Part shown: positions 46,951-55,278 of the stretch, one piece after another
Numbering within the stretch: position 1 is the first letter of the stretch
Layout of the letters: every line of letters begins with the position of its first letter
DNA from: Marinospirillum alkaliphilum DSM 21637
Lineage (GTDB): Bacteria; Pseudomonadota; Gammaproteobacteria; Pseudomonadales; Halomonadaceae
Assembly (NCBI RefSeq): GCF_900119735.1
Contig: NZ_FPJW01000012.1
Location: 27,001 to 91,000 of the forward strand
Length of the DNA stretch: 64,000 bases
Direction of reading: 5' to 3'
The notes under the pieces: generated by a model
What the model saw: only the letters and a program-made list of their open reading frames with translations
The model's database searches: none
What the model was told of the DNA's origin: nothing
Translations under genes and position numbers: made by a program

Positions 46951-47284
46951 GAGGATGCAAGGCCTCACCATCAAACTGCACGCCAGACCAGCCGGTTTGC
47001 ATGAAGTTGCGAATGTTCTGGTGATCAGTACCTTGTGGATGTTGCAGTACATCCCGGGTGTAAAAGTCACCAAAGGCATGCAGGGTGGCCTGTTCACTCA
47101 GGCCGTGCAGCAGGCCAAAGGCAAAAATCTTGCAGGAGCCGTTGTTGGTATTGGCTTCGTTGACCTGGCTGCCATTAATGAAACGTGTTGGCGTGAAGTC
47201 ATATTCGGCATCAATCACGGCCATCACGGTTTTGAAATCAACCGGTTGCCGGTTCAGTGTGGCCAGTAGTTCGCTGAGGGTCAT
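46940..47284 (-). CDS. HopJ type III effector family protein (probably housekeeping)
   Basis: 114 residues. FKTVMAVIDAEYDFTPTRFINGSQVNEANTN-type residues and HAFGDFYTRDVLQHPQGTDHQNIRNF match the HopJ family. Despite the name, members are widespread in non-pathogenic proteobacteria, cyanobacteria and algae, and no secretion system is nearby. Function unknown. Confidence 0.85.
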   Translation of the reverse strand: MTLSELLATLNRQPVDFKTVMAVIDAEYDFTPTRFINGSQVNEANTNNGSCKIFAFGLLHGLSEQATLHAFGDFYTRDVLQHPQGTDHQNIRNFMQTGWSGVQFDGEALHPHGH

Positions 47285-47404
47285 GGGCTTGGCTCCTGTA
47301 TTTCAAAGCGTGCAAGGATAACAGAATGCCTTGCAGGACACAGGGCTGTTATGATGCCGATTTTACAGGAACAACTTTACAGCACAGCTGATTGAGGAAG
47401 CGTG

Positions 47405-48268
47405 ATGAAAGGGTGTCAGATGCGTGGGATGGTTGGGTTGCTGGTGGTGGTGTCACTGCTGGCGGGGTGCAGCCTGTTGCGGGATTCGGGAGCCTGGCAG
47501 GACCCTGAGGCCAGGGTGCTGGACAGCAAACTGGTGGGGTTGACGCTGGAAAAAGCCTTCCTTGAGGTGGAGCTGGAGGTGAAAAACCCCAACCTTTATG
47601 CCATTCGCCTGGGTGCGCTGGATTATCAGCTGGATCTGCTGGATGCAAAAGTGCTTTCCGGTCAGCAGCAGCAGGGTAATCGTCTGGCCGCAGGAAAAAC
47701 CCAGCGCCTGGTATTGCCACTGGAACTGGAGTTTGCCGAACTGGGGCAGTTTGTATCCAACCTGAGCCAGATGAAGTCGCTGGATTATGCGGTGGCTGGT
47801 GGAATGTCCTTTGATGTACCGGCCGCTGGCCCCTTACGCATTCCTTTTCAGGTGCGGGGTGAAATTCCGGTGCCCCAGTTACCGCGTTTCAGCCTGATTG
47901 GCATTGAGCAGAAGCGCCTGTCACTGAGTGGTGCTGACCTGCTGCTGAGTCTGGAGTTCGACAACCCCAATATGTTTGATCTGCTGGTGAATCGCCTGAG
48001 TTATTCACTGGCATTAAATGGTCAGCCGGTGACCCGTGGTGCCTTGCCGCGTGAACTGAGTATTGGTGCTGATGGGCGCAGCCGCATTGATGTCCCCGTT
48101 AATATTGCTTTTGGCCGCTCAACACTGGCGCTTTATGAAAGCCTGCAGCGTGGCGGTAACCTGAATTATCAGCTGGATCTGGATACCCAACTGGGCAGCA
48201 GTCTGCCAGTGTTTCGCAGCTTTCCTTTTGCAACCCAGCAAACAGGGCAGGTGCAGCTGTCGCGTTGA
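47405..48268 (+). CDS. LEA type 2 / WHy-domain lipoprotein
   Basis: About 287 residues. Lipobox LLVVVSLLAGC gives a lipidated cysteine. Two WHy repeats follow (LEVELEVKNPNLYAIRLGAL; LLSLEFDNPNMFDLLVNRLS), as in water-stress LEA-2 proteins. Location is probably outer membrane, periplasmic side. GAGGA precedes the ATG at 47405; a GTG directly before it and an ATG at 47420 are alternatives. Confidence 0.85.
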   Translation: MKGCQMRGMVGLLVVVSLLAGCSLLRDSGAWQDPEARVLDSKLVGLTLEKAFLEVELEVKNPNLYAIRLGALDYQLDLLDAKVLSGQQQQGNRLAAGKTQRLVLPLELEFAELGQFVSNLSQMKSLDYAVAGGMSFDVPAAGPLRIPFQVRGEIPVPQLPRFSLIGIEQKRLSLSGADLLLSLEFDNPNMFDLLVNRLSYSLALNGQPVTRGALPRELSIGADGRSRIDVPVNIAFGRSTLALYESLQRGGNLNYQLDLDTQLGSSLPVFRSFPFATQQTGQVQLSR

Positions 48269-48271
48269 ATG

Positions 48272-48335
48272 GCAGGCATGGTGCGTAGCAGGCGTGGTGT
48301 GTAGCGGCCGTGATGGGTGGCAGGCGTGGTATGTA
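48272..48335. repeat. Four tandem 16-bp repeats
   Basis: Units GCAGGCATGGTGCGTA, GCAGGCGTGGTGTGTA, GCGGCCGTGATGGGTG and GCAGGCGTGGTATGTA follow one another with no gap. They fill most of the 95 bases between the lipoprotein stop and thiO. Units 2 and 4 differ by one base; unit 3 is the most diverged. Confidence 0.85.
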
Positions 48336-48363
48336 GATAGACACGTGAATGAGGCAGTGATTG

Positions 48364-49464
48364 ATGAGTGATTTTCTGGTGCTGGGTGGTGGTGTGATCG
48401 GCATGATGCTGGCACGGGAGCTGGCTGATGCCGGTGCGGATGTCACTCTGGTGGAGCGGGGCGAGTGTGCCCGTGAATCCAGTTGGGCCGGTGGTGGTAT
48501 TGTGTCGCCGCTCTACCCCTGGCGTTATCCATCCGAGATCACTGCCCTGGCTGCTTATGCACAGCAGTATTACCCGGATTTTGCCCGTCAGTTACTGGAG
48601 GAGACCGGTGTTGACCCGGAGTTCCGTGAAGATGGCCTGCTGTTTCTGCGGGTGGCTGATCAGCAGGATGCGCTGGACTGGTCTGCGCGTAACGGCAATC
48701 CACTGGAGGCGGTGGATGCTTCTTTTCTTTATGAGCGTGAACCGGACGTGGCCCCCGGTTTTCGTGAAGCCCTGTGGATGCCCGGGGTTGCCAGTGTGCG
48801 TAATCCGCGCCTGGGGCAGGCACTCAAGGCATCGCTGCAGAAGCGCAGCAATATTCGTATTCTGGAGCACACCGAAGTGCGTCATGTTTACCATGATGAA
48901 GGTGAGGTGCTGGGCGTGGAAGGCAAGCAGATGGTGTTTTCTGCACGGCGCACCATTCTCTGTGCCGGTGCCTGGACCGGTAAACTGCTGCAGGAGCTGG
49001 GAGTGGAAACCGCCATCAAGCCGGTGCGCGGTCAGATGATTCTGTTCAAGGCGCCGCCGGGGCTGCTGAACCGGGTGGTGTTGATGGACGGTCGTTACCT
49101 GATCCCCCGCAATGACGGACGGATTCTTGCCGGTTCCACACTGGAATACGTTGGTTTTGACAAGCACACCACCGATGATGCGCTGGTTTCACTGCGTGAA
49201 ACGGCTTACCAGATCTTGCCGCGCCTGCGCGATTATGAAGTTGAGCACCACTGGGCCGGTTTGCGCCCGGGTAGTGTGGATGGCATTCCGTTGATGGGGG
49301 AAGTGCCCGGCTACCGTAATCTCTTTGTCAGTGCCGGGCATTTCCGTAATGGTCTGGTGCTGGCACCGGCCGCCACACGGGTGATGGCCGACCTGCTGCT
49401 GAAGCGTGAGCCGCAGATAGATCCATTACCCTATTCGCCGGCATTCCGTTCAAACGCTTCCTGA
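48364..49464 (+). CDS. thiO: Glycine oxidase for thiamine thiazole synthesis
   Basis: 366 residues. N-terminal FAD fold VLGGGVIGMMLARELADAG, then SSWAGGGIVSPLYPW and the C-terminal GHFRNGLVLAPAATRVMADLL, typical of ThiO. It oxidises glycine to the imine used for the thiazole. GAGG precedes the ATG at 48364. It is not next to other thi genes except thiC, 2 kb away. The 3' end overlaps the convergent small gene by 34 bases. Confidence 0.92.
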   Translation: MSDFLVLGGGVIGMMLARELADAGADVTLVERGECARESSWAGGGIVSPLYPWRYPSEITALAAYAQQYYPDFARQLLEETGVDPEFREDGLLFLRVADQQDALDWSARNGNPLEAVDASFLYEREPDVAPGFREALWMPGVASVRNPRLGQALKASLQKRSNIRILEHTEVRHVYHDEGEVLGVEGKQMVFSARRTILCAGAWTGKLLQELGVETAIKPVRGQMILFKAPPGLLNRVVLMDGRYLIPRNDGRILAGSTLEYVGFDKHTTDDALVSLRETAYQILPRLRDYEVEHHWAGLRPGSVDGIPLMGEVPGYRNLFVSAGHFRNGLVLAPAATRVMADLLLKREPQIDPLPYSPAFRSNAS

Positions 49465-49685
49465 TGTTCGCGGCAGCAGAAATACCTGGGCCCGGATTGC
49501 AGGGCGCTGCCTTTGGGCAGATGCACACCGCACTGGGCACAGGGCACCATGCTTTCGCCTTCAAGCTTGTCGGAGGTCTTGTCTTCCACCCGGCTGCCTT
49601 GCATCTGTTGCCAGTATTGCCACAGCCGCCAGCCGGCCCAGAACAGCAGCACAAATACCACCAGCCTTACAATCAACAGGCTCAT
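49431..49685 (-). CDS. PP0621 family small membrane protein with zinc-ribbon-like cysteines
   Basis: 84 residues. One membrane helix at the N-terminus (LLIVRLVVFVLLFWAGWRLW), then VPCAQCGVHLPKGSAL and RYFCCREHQ, a C-x2-C...C-C-x2-H metal-binding pattern. Family function unknown. It overlaps the end of thiO on the other strand. Confidence 0.85.
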   Translation of the reverse strand: MSLLIVRLVVFVLLFWAGWRLWQYWQQMQGSRVEDKTSDKLEGESMVPCAQCGVHLPKGSALQSGPRYFCCREHQEAFERNAGE

Positions 49686-49807
49686 TCATCATCTCCTCTG
49701 CAGGTCTTTGCTATTTGACCCGCCTTTGCTCAAAATATCCGCCATTCTAACAGTTTTCTCCGGTAGACCCAGCGTCGGGCACCGGATGTTGATCAGGAGA
49801 CCTGTCC

Positions 49808-51433
49808 TTGTCCAGCCTTCGCATTCATCTTGCTCAGATCAACCCGGTGGTGGGTGATCTGGCAGGCAATACTTCACGCATCCTGCAACTGGCTCACGAT
49901 CTGGTGGCGAATCATCAGGCCGATCTGTTGCTGGTGCCGGAGCTGGCGCTGACAGGTTATCCCCCGGAAGATCTGTTGTTGCGTCCGGCCTTGCAGGGGC
50001 GCGTGGAAGAGCAGTTGCTGCGCCTGCAGAAAGAAGTGCATGGCATCACGCTGGTGGTGGGTTACCCCATCCGTCGTGATGGTCAGTTGTTTAATGCTGC
50101 GGGTGTGTTGCATCAGGGCCAGTGGCTGGCTGAATACCACAAGCAGCTGCTGCCGAATGACCAGGTGTTTGATGAAAAGCGTTATTTCTCAGCCGGTTCA
50201 ACCCCTTGTGTGGTGGAGTTGCAGGGTTACAGACTGGGGCTGCTGATCTGTGAAGACCTGTGGCAACCCGGTCCTGCAGCGGCGGGTGCTGAAGCGGGTG
50301 CTGAAGCATTGTTGGTGCTGAATGCCTCACCCTGGCATCAGGGCAAGCAGCAGGAACGGGTGGCATTGGCGGCCGAACGCTGCCAGGCCACGGATTTGCC
50401 GTTGCTTTATTGCAATCTGGTGGGTGGTCAGGACGAGCTGTTGTTTGATGGTGCTTCTTTTGCACTCGATGCCAATGGTCGGCTGCTGGCCAGTGCTCCG
50501 GCCCTGCAGGAAGCTGGTCTGGATCTGGTACTGGAACGTACCAACGGCAAGGTGATGCTGCAGCCGGGTGCATGTGCAGAATGGCCGGAGCCGTTGGCTT
50601 ATCTCTACGGGGCGCTGGTGCTGGGACTGAAGGATTATGTCAACAAGAGCGGTTTCAAGGGCGTGGTGCTGGGCATGTCCGGTGGCATCGATTCGGCCCT
50701 GTCCGCAGCCATTGCGGTGGATGCACTGGGTGCAGATCGAGTCAGCGGAGTGATGTTGCCCTATCACTACACCTCCTCCATGAGCCTGGAAGATGCTGAA
50801 GCCGAGGCTCGTTTGCTGGGCATTGATTATCAGGTGTTTCCGATTGCGCCGATGGTGGACAGCTTCATGACCGGTCTGGCCGATGCCTTTGCCGGAACGG
50901 CGCGGGACACCACCGAAGAAAACCTGCAAGCCCGCTGCCGGGGTGTGCTGTTGATGGCACTGTCCAATAAAAAAGGACTGATGGTGCTGACCACCGGTAA
51001 CAAAAGTGAGGTGGCCGTGGGTTATTGCACCCTGTATGGCGATATGGTGGGTGGGTTTAATGCCATCCGGGATGTTTATAAAACCCTGGTGTTTGAACTG
51101 GCAGAATGGCGCAACCGTCAGGGGCAGGTGATTCCGCAGCGGGTCATTGATCGGCCACCATCAGCGGAATTGGCACCGGGACAGAAGGATGAAGACTCCT
51201 TGCCGCCTTATGCTACTCTCGACCGGATTCTGAAAGGTTACATTGAAGATGACCTGTCGGCGGAAGCCCTGATCAAAAGCGGATTCAGCCGGAACGATGT
51301 GCTGCGGGTGGTCTCACTGGTGGATCGCAATGAATACAAGCGTCGCCAGGCAGCTCCCGGTGTGCGTGTCACCGCACGGGGTTTTGGCAAGGATCGGCGT
51401 TACCCCATCGTGAATCACTGGCCGGTGTTGTAG
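49808..51433 (+). CDS. nadE: Glutamine-dependent NAD+ synthase
   Basis: 541 residues. N-terminal nitrilase-type glutaminase with the triad in PELALTGYPPEDL (Glu), YHKQLLPND (Lys) and GLLICEDLWQP (Cys). The C-terminal synthetase has the P-loop GMSGGIDSALSAAIAVDALG and TTGNKSEVAVGYCTLYGDMVGG. The start is TTG at 49808, supported by AGGAG nine bases upstream and by the family's N-terminus (RIHLAQINPVVGDL). Confidence 0.95.
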   Translation: MSSLRIHLAQINPVVGDLAGNTSRILQLAHDLVANHQADLLLVPELALTGYPPEDLLLRPALQGRVEEQLLRLQKEVHGITLVVGYPIRRDGQLFNAAGVLHQGQWLAEYHKQLLPNDQVFDEKRYFSAGSTPCVVELQGYRLGLLICEDLWQPGPAAAGAEAGAEALLVLNASPWHQGKQQERVALAAERCQATDLPLLYCNLVGGQDELLFDGASFALDANGRLLASAPALQEAGLDLVLERTNGKVMLQPGACAEWPEPLAYLYGALVLGLKDYVNKSGFKGVVLGMSGGIDSALSAAIAVDALGADRVSGVMLPYHYTSSMSLEDAEAEARLLGIDYQVFPIAPMVDSFMTGLADAFAGTARDTTEENLQARCRGVLLMALSNKKGLMVLTTGNKSEVAVGYCTLYGDMVGGFNAIRDVYKTLVFELAEWRNRQGQVIPQRVIDRPPSAELAPGQKDEDSLPPYATLDRILKGYIEDDLSAEALIKSGFSRNDVLRVVSLVDRNEYKRRQAAPGVRVTARGFGKDRRYPIVNHWPVL

Positions 51434-51460
51434 TTGCAGTCTGTAGAGAGAGCGTGAGGC

Positions 51461-51889
51461 TCAAGGGTTTTGAGTGCTCAGCGCAGCAACCGCCTGACGA
51501 ACAAAGTTCAGTGGCTGCTGGTAATAACCCTGTTGAATCACTGACTGGATGATTTCAGGGTCTACATCCAGATAGTCATGCACCAGTGCATTACGCAAGC
51601 CAATGACTTTTTTCCAGGGTTGGTTGCTCTCAATCAGTCCGGCGCTTTCCAGGTATTGAAAGGCTTTTAATCCTTCGTTCACTGTTTGTCCTGAAACTGC
51701 TTTGGCCCAGTGTTTGGCGACACCAATTGCGGCTTCAATCAAAAGCTGCAAACTGCGTTCAGCTGCCAGTTCTTCAAACCGCGACCAGGGTTGCAACAGC
51801 ATTTTTTCTTTGAGGAGAAACAGGTCTCTTTCACACTCATTCACATGCTCGGTCAAAGAGAAGAGGTAACTTGGGGCAACAGTAACCAT
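51461..51889 (-). CDS. hepT: HepT-like HEPN toxin (DUF86)
   Basis: 142 residues, all helical. RNALVHDYLDV contains the R-x4-H-x-Y motif of HepT-type HEPN RNases. In the Shewanella system MntA polyadenylylates the tyrosine and silences the toxin. It lies 48 bases after the nucleotidyltransferase gene, forming a two-gene unit. Function is by family. Confidence 0.87.
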   Translation of the reverse strand: MVTVAPSYLFSLTEHVNECERDLFLLKEKMLLQPWSRFEELAAERSLQLLIEAAIGVAKHWAKAVSGQTVNEGLKAFQYLESAGLIESNQPWKKVIGLRNALVHDYLDVDPEIIQSVIQQGYYQQPLNFVRQAVAALSTQNP

Positions 51890-51937
51890 TTCAGCCCAGC
51901 CTTTTTTCTGTCGGTGAGTCGTTTATCGGTGAATCGT

Positions 51938-52336
51938 TTAAAGAGAAGTGGTTTGAAAGTAAAGGGTTTGAGGATGCATATAATCCAGTTCCCAGATGGA
52001 ATGGATCCTGGACTCAATGGTCATGCGAACCTCAGGTTGTTTATCCACCAGTAACTCCCCTTCAGAAAGCACGCTCCAGCCAAGTGGTGCCGGGCAACAA
52101 GCCAGATCCACAATGCTGATCTGATCCTCCGGCAAGCCCAGCGACTGCTGCCAGTCCAGAGCCAGAACTTCCGGTCGCAGGCGTCTTTCCAATGGGTCTG
52201 GTTCCCAGCTGGAAAAAATCACCGCCAGATCATAGTCACTGGTTGCTCCGGCATCACCTCGCGCACGGGAGCCGTACAACCATAACGCCAGAATATCCGG
52301 GTTTTGTTCAGCCAGTTCGGTCAGTGCTTTAAGCAT
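51938..52336 (-). CDS. mntA: MntA-like nucleotidyltransferase antitoxin
   Basis: 132 residues. LWLYGSRARGDAGATSDYDLAV is the GS-x10-D-x-D motif of minimal nucleotidyltransferases. Partner of the HEPN protein. The 101-base gap upstream, to bamD, shows only AT-rich promoter-like sequence. Confidence 0.88.
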   Translation of the reverse strand: MLKALTELAEQNPDILALWLYGSRARGDAGATSDYDLAVIFSSWEPDPLERRLRPEVLALDWQQSLGLPEDQISIVDLACCPAPLGWSVLSEGELLVDKQPEVRMTIESRIHSIWELDYMHPQTLYFQTTSL

Positions 52337-52437
52337 CGGGAGCCTGCTGTTGATTGAATCAAACAGTTTGCTGGTTCCTTGGGAGGCCTCTTGCCTGGCA
52401 AGCAGGTGGTGTCATGTAAGAGGCTTCTTTATAGCAT

Positions 52438-53304
52438 TCAGCGTCTGCCCCAGCCACCAATCAGGTCAAAACTGATGATTTGCAGGAAGGTTTTGTCCGG
52501 TTGATCGGCAGGGTGCAGCTCAATGAAGCGGTTGTTACGCCCTAACTGGCGATGATCAGGTGCCAGCGTCATCAGCAGTTGTTTGAGTTCATCGGCCTGC
52601 TCAAAGTCTTCCAGGTGGCGGTAACCTTCAATCATCACTGCCAGGGCATCAGGAACGGATGGGGTGTCCCGGTAACCTTCAATGACTTCGCGGCCACGAT
52701 TGATGGCGGCAATGGGTGCACCACGACGCAGGTAAAAACGCCCGATGTAGACTTCCTGTTCGGCCAGCAGGTTTTTCAGATAACGCATGCGCTGCAGGGC
52801 GTCCGGCGTGTATTCGCTGTCAGGAAACTGGGTGCTCAGGCGATGGAAGTCGGCATAGGCTTCACGAGTGGCGCCGGGATCGCGCCGTGAGATATCACTG
52901 AGCTTCATGCCTTCCAGGGCATGACGCCCGGCTTCCCAGGCGGACATGCCACGCATGTAAAGGGCATAAGGCACTTGTGGGTGATCGGGGTTCAGGCGTA
53001 CAAAACGGCTGGCTGTGGCGCGGGCTGCTTCATGCTGATTGCTCTGGTGGTAAGCGTACATCAGCTCCAGTTGGGCCTGTTCACCATATTCACCAAAAGG
53101 AAAGCGAGACTCCAGTGCCTGCAAGCGCTCAATGGCCGTCAGATAGCGTTTGCGATCCATGGCCTGCTGAGCTTCCTGATACAGCTGCTGTTCACTTTTT
53201 TCATCATCAGATAAACGCCCGGCACAGCCAGAAAGGAAAAGTGCTGTGAGGCTGAGCAATAACAGCCAGAGTAATGAGCGTGAAAAGCTGGATTTCAGGT
53301 GCAT
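52438..53304 (-). CDS. bamD: Outer membrane assembly lipoprotein BamD
   Basis: 288 residues. Signal peptide and lipobox (LLLLSLTALFLSGC), then a TPR-type solenoid with LYQEAQQAMDRKRYLTAIERL and FPFGEYGEQAQLELMYAYHQ, the BamD pattern. Essential part of the BAM complex. Divergent from rluD, as in Pseudomonas and E. coli. Confidence 0.96.
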   Translation of the reverse strand: MHLKSSFSRSLLWLLLLSLTALFLSGCAGRLSDDEKSEQQLYQEAQQAMDRKRYLTAIERLQALESRFPFGEYGEQAQLELMYAYHQSNQHEAARATASRFVRLNPDHPQVPYALYMRGMSAWEAGRHALEGMKLSDISRRDPGATREAYADFHRLSTQFPDSEYTPDALQRMRYLKNLLAEQEVYIGRFYLRRGAPIAAINRGREVIEGYRDTPSVPDALAVMIEGYRHLEDFEQADELKQLLMTLAPDHRQLGRNNRFIELHPADQPDKTFLQIISFDLIGGWGRR

Positions 53305-53446
53305 GTGTCTTGTTCTTCCGGTGGAGCCAGGATTTGCCGATGGATTCTTTGGCTGATAAAGCCGGTGCGGGTGCTAGAATAGCGGAAACACCTGCCCGGT
53401 TCGAGTGCTTCGGCAGGTTCAGACTCCAAATGACAGAAAGAATTCC

Positions 53447-54409
53447 ATGACACAGGTGATTACACAGCAGGCCGAAGTACCCGCAGCACTGGGCGGCAAA
53501 CGACTGGACCAGGTGGCAGCAGAGCTGTTTCCGGACTTTTCCCGGGCCCGTTTGCAGGAGTGGTTGAAGGATGGCAGCCTGACCCGTAATGGGGCTGCCG
53601 TGAAGCCCAAGGACAAGGCGGTGGTGGGTGATGTGTTGTCGCTGCAGGCCGAACAGCAGCAGCAGGTCACCGATGTGCCGCAGGACATTGCCCTGGACAT
53701 TGTTTATGAAGATGATGATTTGCTGGTGCTGAACAAGGCTGCCGGTCTGGTGGTGCATCCGGCTGCCGGTCATGCCGATGGCACCCTGCTGAACGCATTG
53801 TTATTCCATTGCCCACAACTGGAAGATCTGCCCAGAGCCGGTATTGTGCATCGGCTGGATAAGGACACCTCCGGGTTGATGGTGGTGGCCAAGACGTTAA
53901 AAGCCCAGACAGCACTGGTTGAACAGTTGCAGGACCGTAGCATGGGGCGCGAGTATGATGCCGTGGTGCTGGGGCACATGACCAGTGGCGGCACGGTTAA
54001 TGCCCCGATCGGGCGACATCCGAAAGATCGCAAGCGTCAGGCGGTGGTGGTCAGTGGTGGCAAACCGGCAGTGACCCATTACCGTGTGGTGCAGCGTTAC
54101 CGGGCGCACACCCATGTGCGCTGCAAACTGGAAACCGGGCGTACCCACCAGATTCGTGTGCACATGGCCCACGTCAAGTTTCCGCTGGTGGGTGATCCGC
54201 TTTATGGTGGTCGGTTAAAACTGCCAGCTGGTGCCGGTGAGGCCCTGAAACACTATCTGCGCAGTTTTCCCCGTCAGGCACTGCACGCCCGCAGCCTGAC
54301 GCTGCAGCACCCATCCACCGGGCAAACAATGAACTGGACGGTTCCTTTGCCGGAAGACTTTGAACTCTTGCTGACACTACTGGAAGAAGACCAGAGAGAA
54401 GCCCGATGA
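53447..54409 (+). CDS. rluD: 23S rRNA pseudouridine synthase D
   Basis: 320 residues from the ATG at 53447. S4-like domain (GKRLDQVAAELFPDFSRARLQEWL) followed by the RluA catalytic motif HRLDKDTSGLMVVAKT with the catalytic aspartate. It modifies helix 69 of 23S rRNA. The stop overlaps the pgeF start by four bases. Confidence 0.95.
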   Translation: MTQVITQQAEVPAALGGKRLDQVAAELFPDFSRARLQEWLKDGSLTRNGAAVKPKDKAVVGDVLSLQAEQQQQVTDVPQDIALDIVYEDDDLLVLNKAAGLVVHPAAGHADGTLLNALLFHCPQLEDLPRAGIVHRLDKDTSGLMVVAKTLKAQTALVEQLQDRSMGREYDAVVLGHMTSGGTVNAPIGRHPKDRKRQAVVVSGGKPAVTHYRVVQRYRAHTHVRCKLETGRTHQIRVHMAHVKFPLVGDPLYGGRLKLPAGAGEALKHYLRSFPRQALHARSLTLQHPSTGQTMNWTVPLPEDFELLLTLLEEDQREAR

Positions 54410-55164
54410 ACAAACCTGTTGCTGATGAACTGAGTTTGCTGCACCCGCAATGGCCTGCACCTGAGCGCGTGCGGGCCTGGGTCACCACCCGTGAACTGGG
54501 GCCGAGTCAGCCTCCTTATGAGTGCTTTAACCCGGCAGACCATGTTGGTGATGATCCGGAGCAGGTGGCGGCCTGTCGACGCCGTCTGTTGCATGAAACC
54601 GGTAATCGCCCGCTGAACTGGTTGAATCAGGTGCATTCCAGCAAGGTGGTGAGTGAATTTGCGCCGGGCAGTGAAGCTGATGCAGCCGTCACCTTTTCCG
54701 ATCAGCATGCCTGTGTGGTGCTCACTGCTGATTGCCTGCCGGTGTTTTTCTGCGATCGCGGTGCCACCCGGGTGGGGGTTGCTCATGCCGGTTGGCGTGG
54801 CCTGGCAGACGGTGTGCTGGAAAATACCGTGGCAGCGCTGGCGACAGACCCTGAAGAATTACTGGTATGGCTGGGTCCGGCCATTGGTGCGCGGGTGTTT
54901 GAAGTGGGCCCGGAAGTGCGTCAGGCGTTTCTGGATGGTCACCCGGAAGCGGCTGCTGCCTTTGTGCCCAGCCCTTACCGCCTCAAGCATTACATGGCGG
55001 ACCTTTATCGTCTGGCCCGGCAACGCCTGGCGAACGTGGGGGTGACTCAGGTGTTTGGTGGCAACTTCTGCACCCTGTCTGATCGTGAGCGTTTTTATTC
55101 CTTTCGCAGGGATGGAGCACAGACAGGCCGCATGGCCAGTGTCATCTGGCTGGAAGATATGTGA
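54406..55164 (+). CDS. pgeF: Peptidoglycan editing factor PgeF (laccase-domain protein)
   Basis: 252 residues. ACVVLTADCLPVFFCD, AHAGWRGLADGVLENTV and GGNFCTLSDRERFYSFRRDG are the conserved YfiH/PgeF blocks with metal-ligand Cys and His. The family removes misplaced L-Ser from cell-wall precursors and was earlier called polyphenol oxidase. Co-transcribed with rluD. Confidence 0.94.
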   Translation: MNKPVADELSLLHPQWPAPERVRAWVTTRELGPSQPPYECFNPADHVGDDPEQVAACRRRLLHETGNRPLNWLNQVHSSKVVSEFAPGSEADAAVTFSDQHACVVLTADCLPVFFCDRGATRVGVAHAGWRGLADGVLENTVAALATDPEELLVWLGPAIGARVFEVGPEVRQAFLDGHPEAAAAFVPSPYRLKHYMADLYRLARQRLANVGVTQVFGGNFCTLSDRERFYSFRRDGAQTGRMASVIWLEDM

Positions 55165-55200
55165 CCGAAATCAAAAAATAAGTCATTATTTTGAAGTGGC

Positions 55201-55231
55201 CCCTTGAATCAGTCGTGGGCGTGCCCCATTA
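55201..55231 (+). promoter_or_regulatory. Sigma-32 heat-shock promoter of clpB
   Basis: CCCTTGAAT (55201-55209) and CCCCATTA (55224-55231), 14 bases apart, match the RpoH consensus. They lie 48 bases before clpB. Confidence 0.88.
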
Positions 55232-55278
55232 AGTGATCAACAGCATTTCCGTATTCACGGTTTCAAGAGGTTTTTTTC

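Noticed and set aside
46940..47284. HopJ-like gene as a sign of type III secretion or pathogenicity
   Set aside because: The family is widespread outside pathogens and no secretion genes are present in the window.
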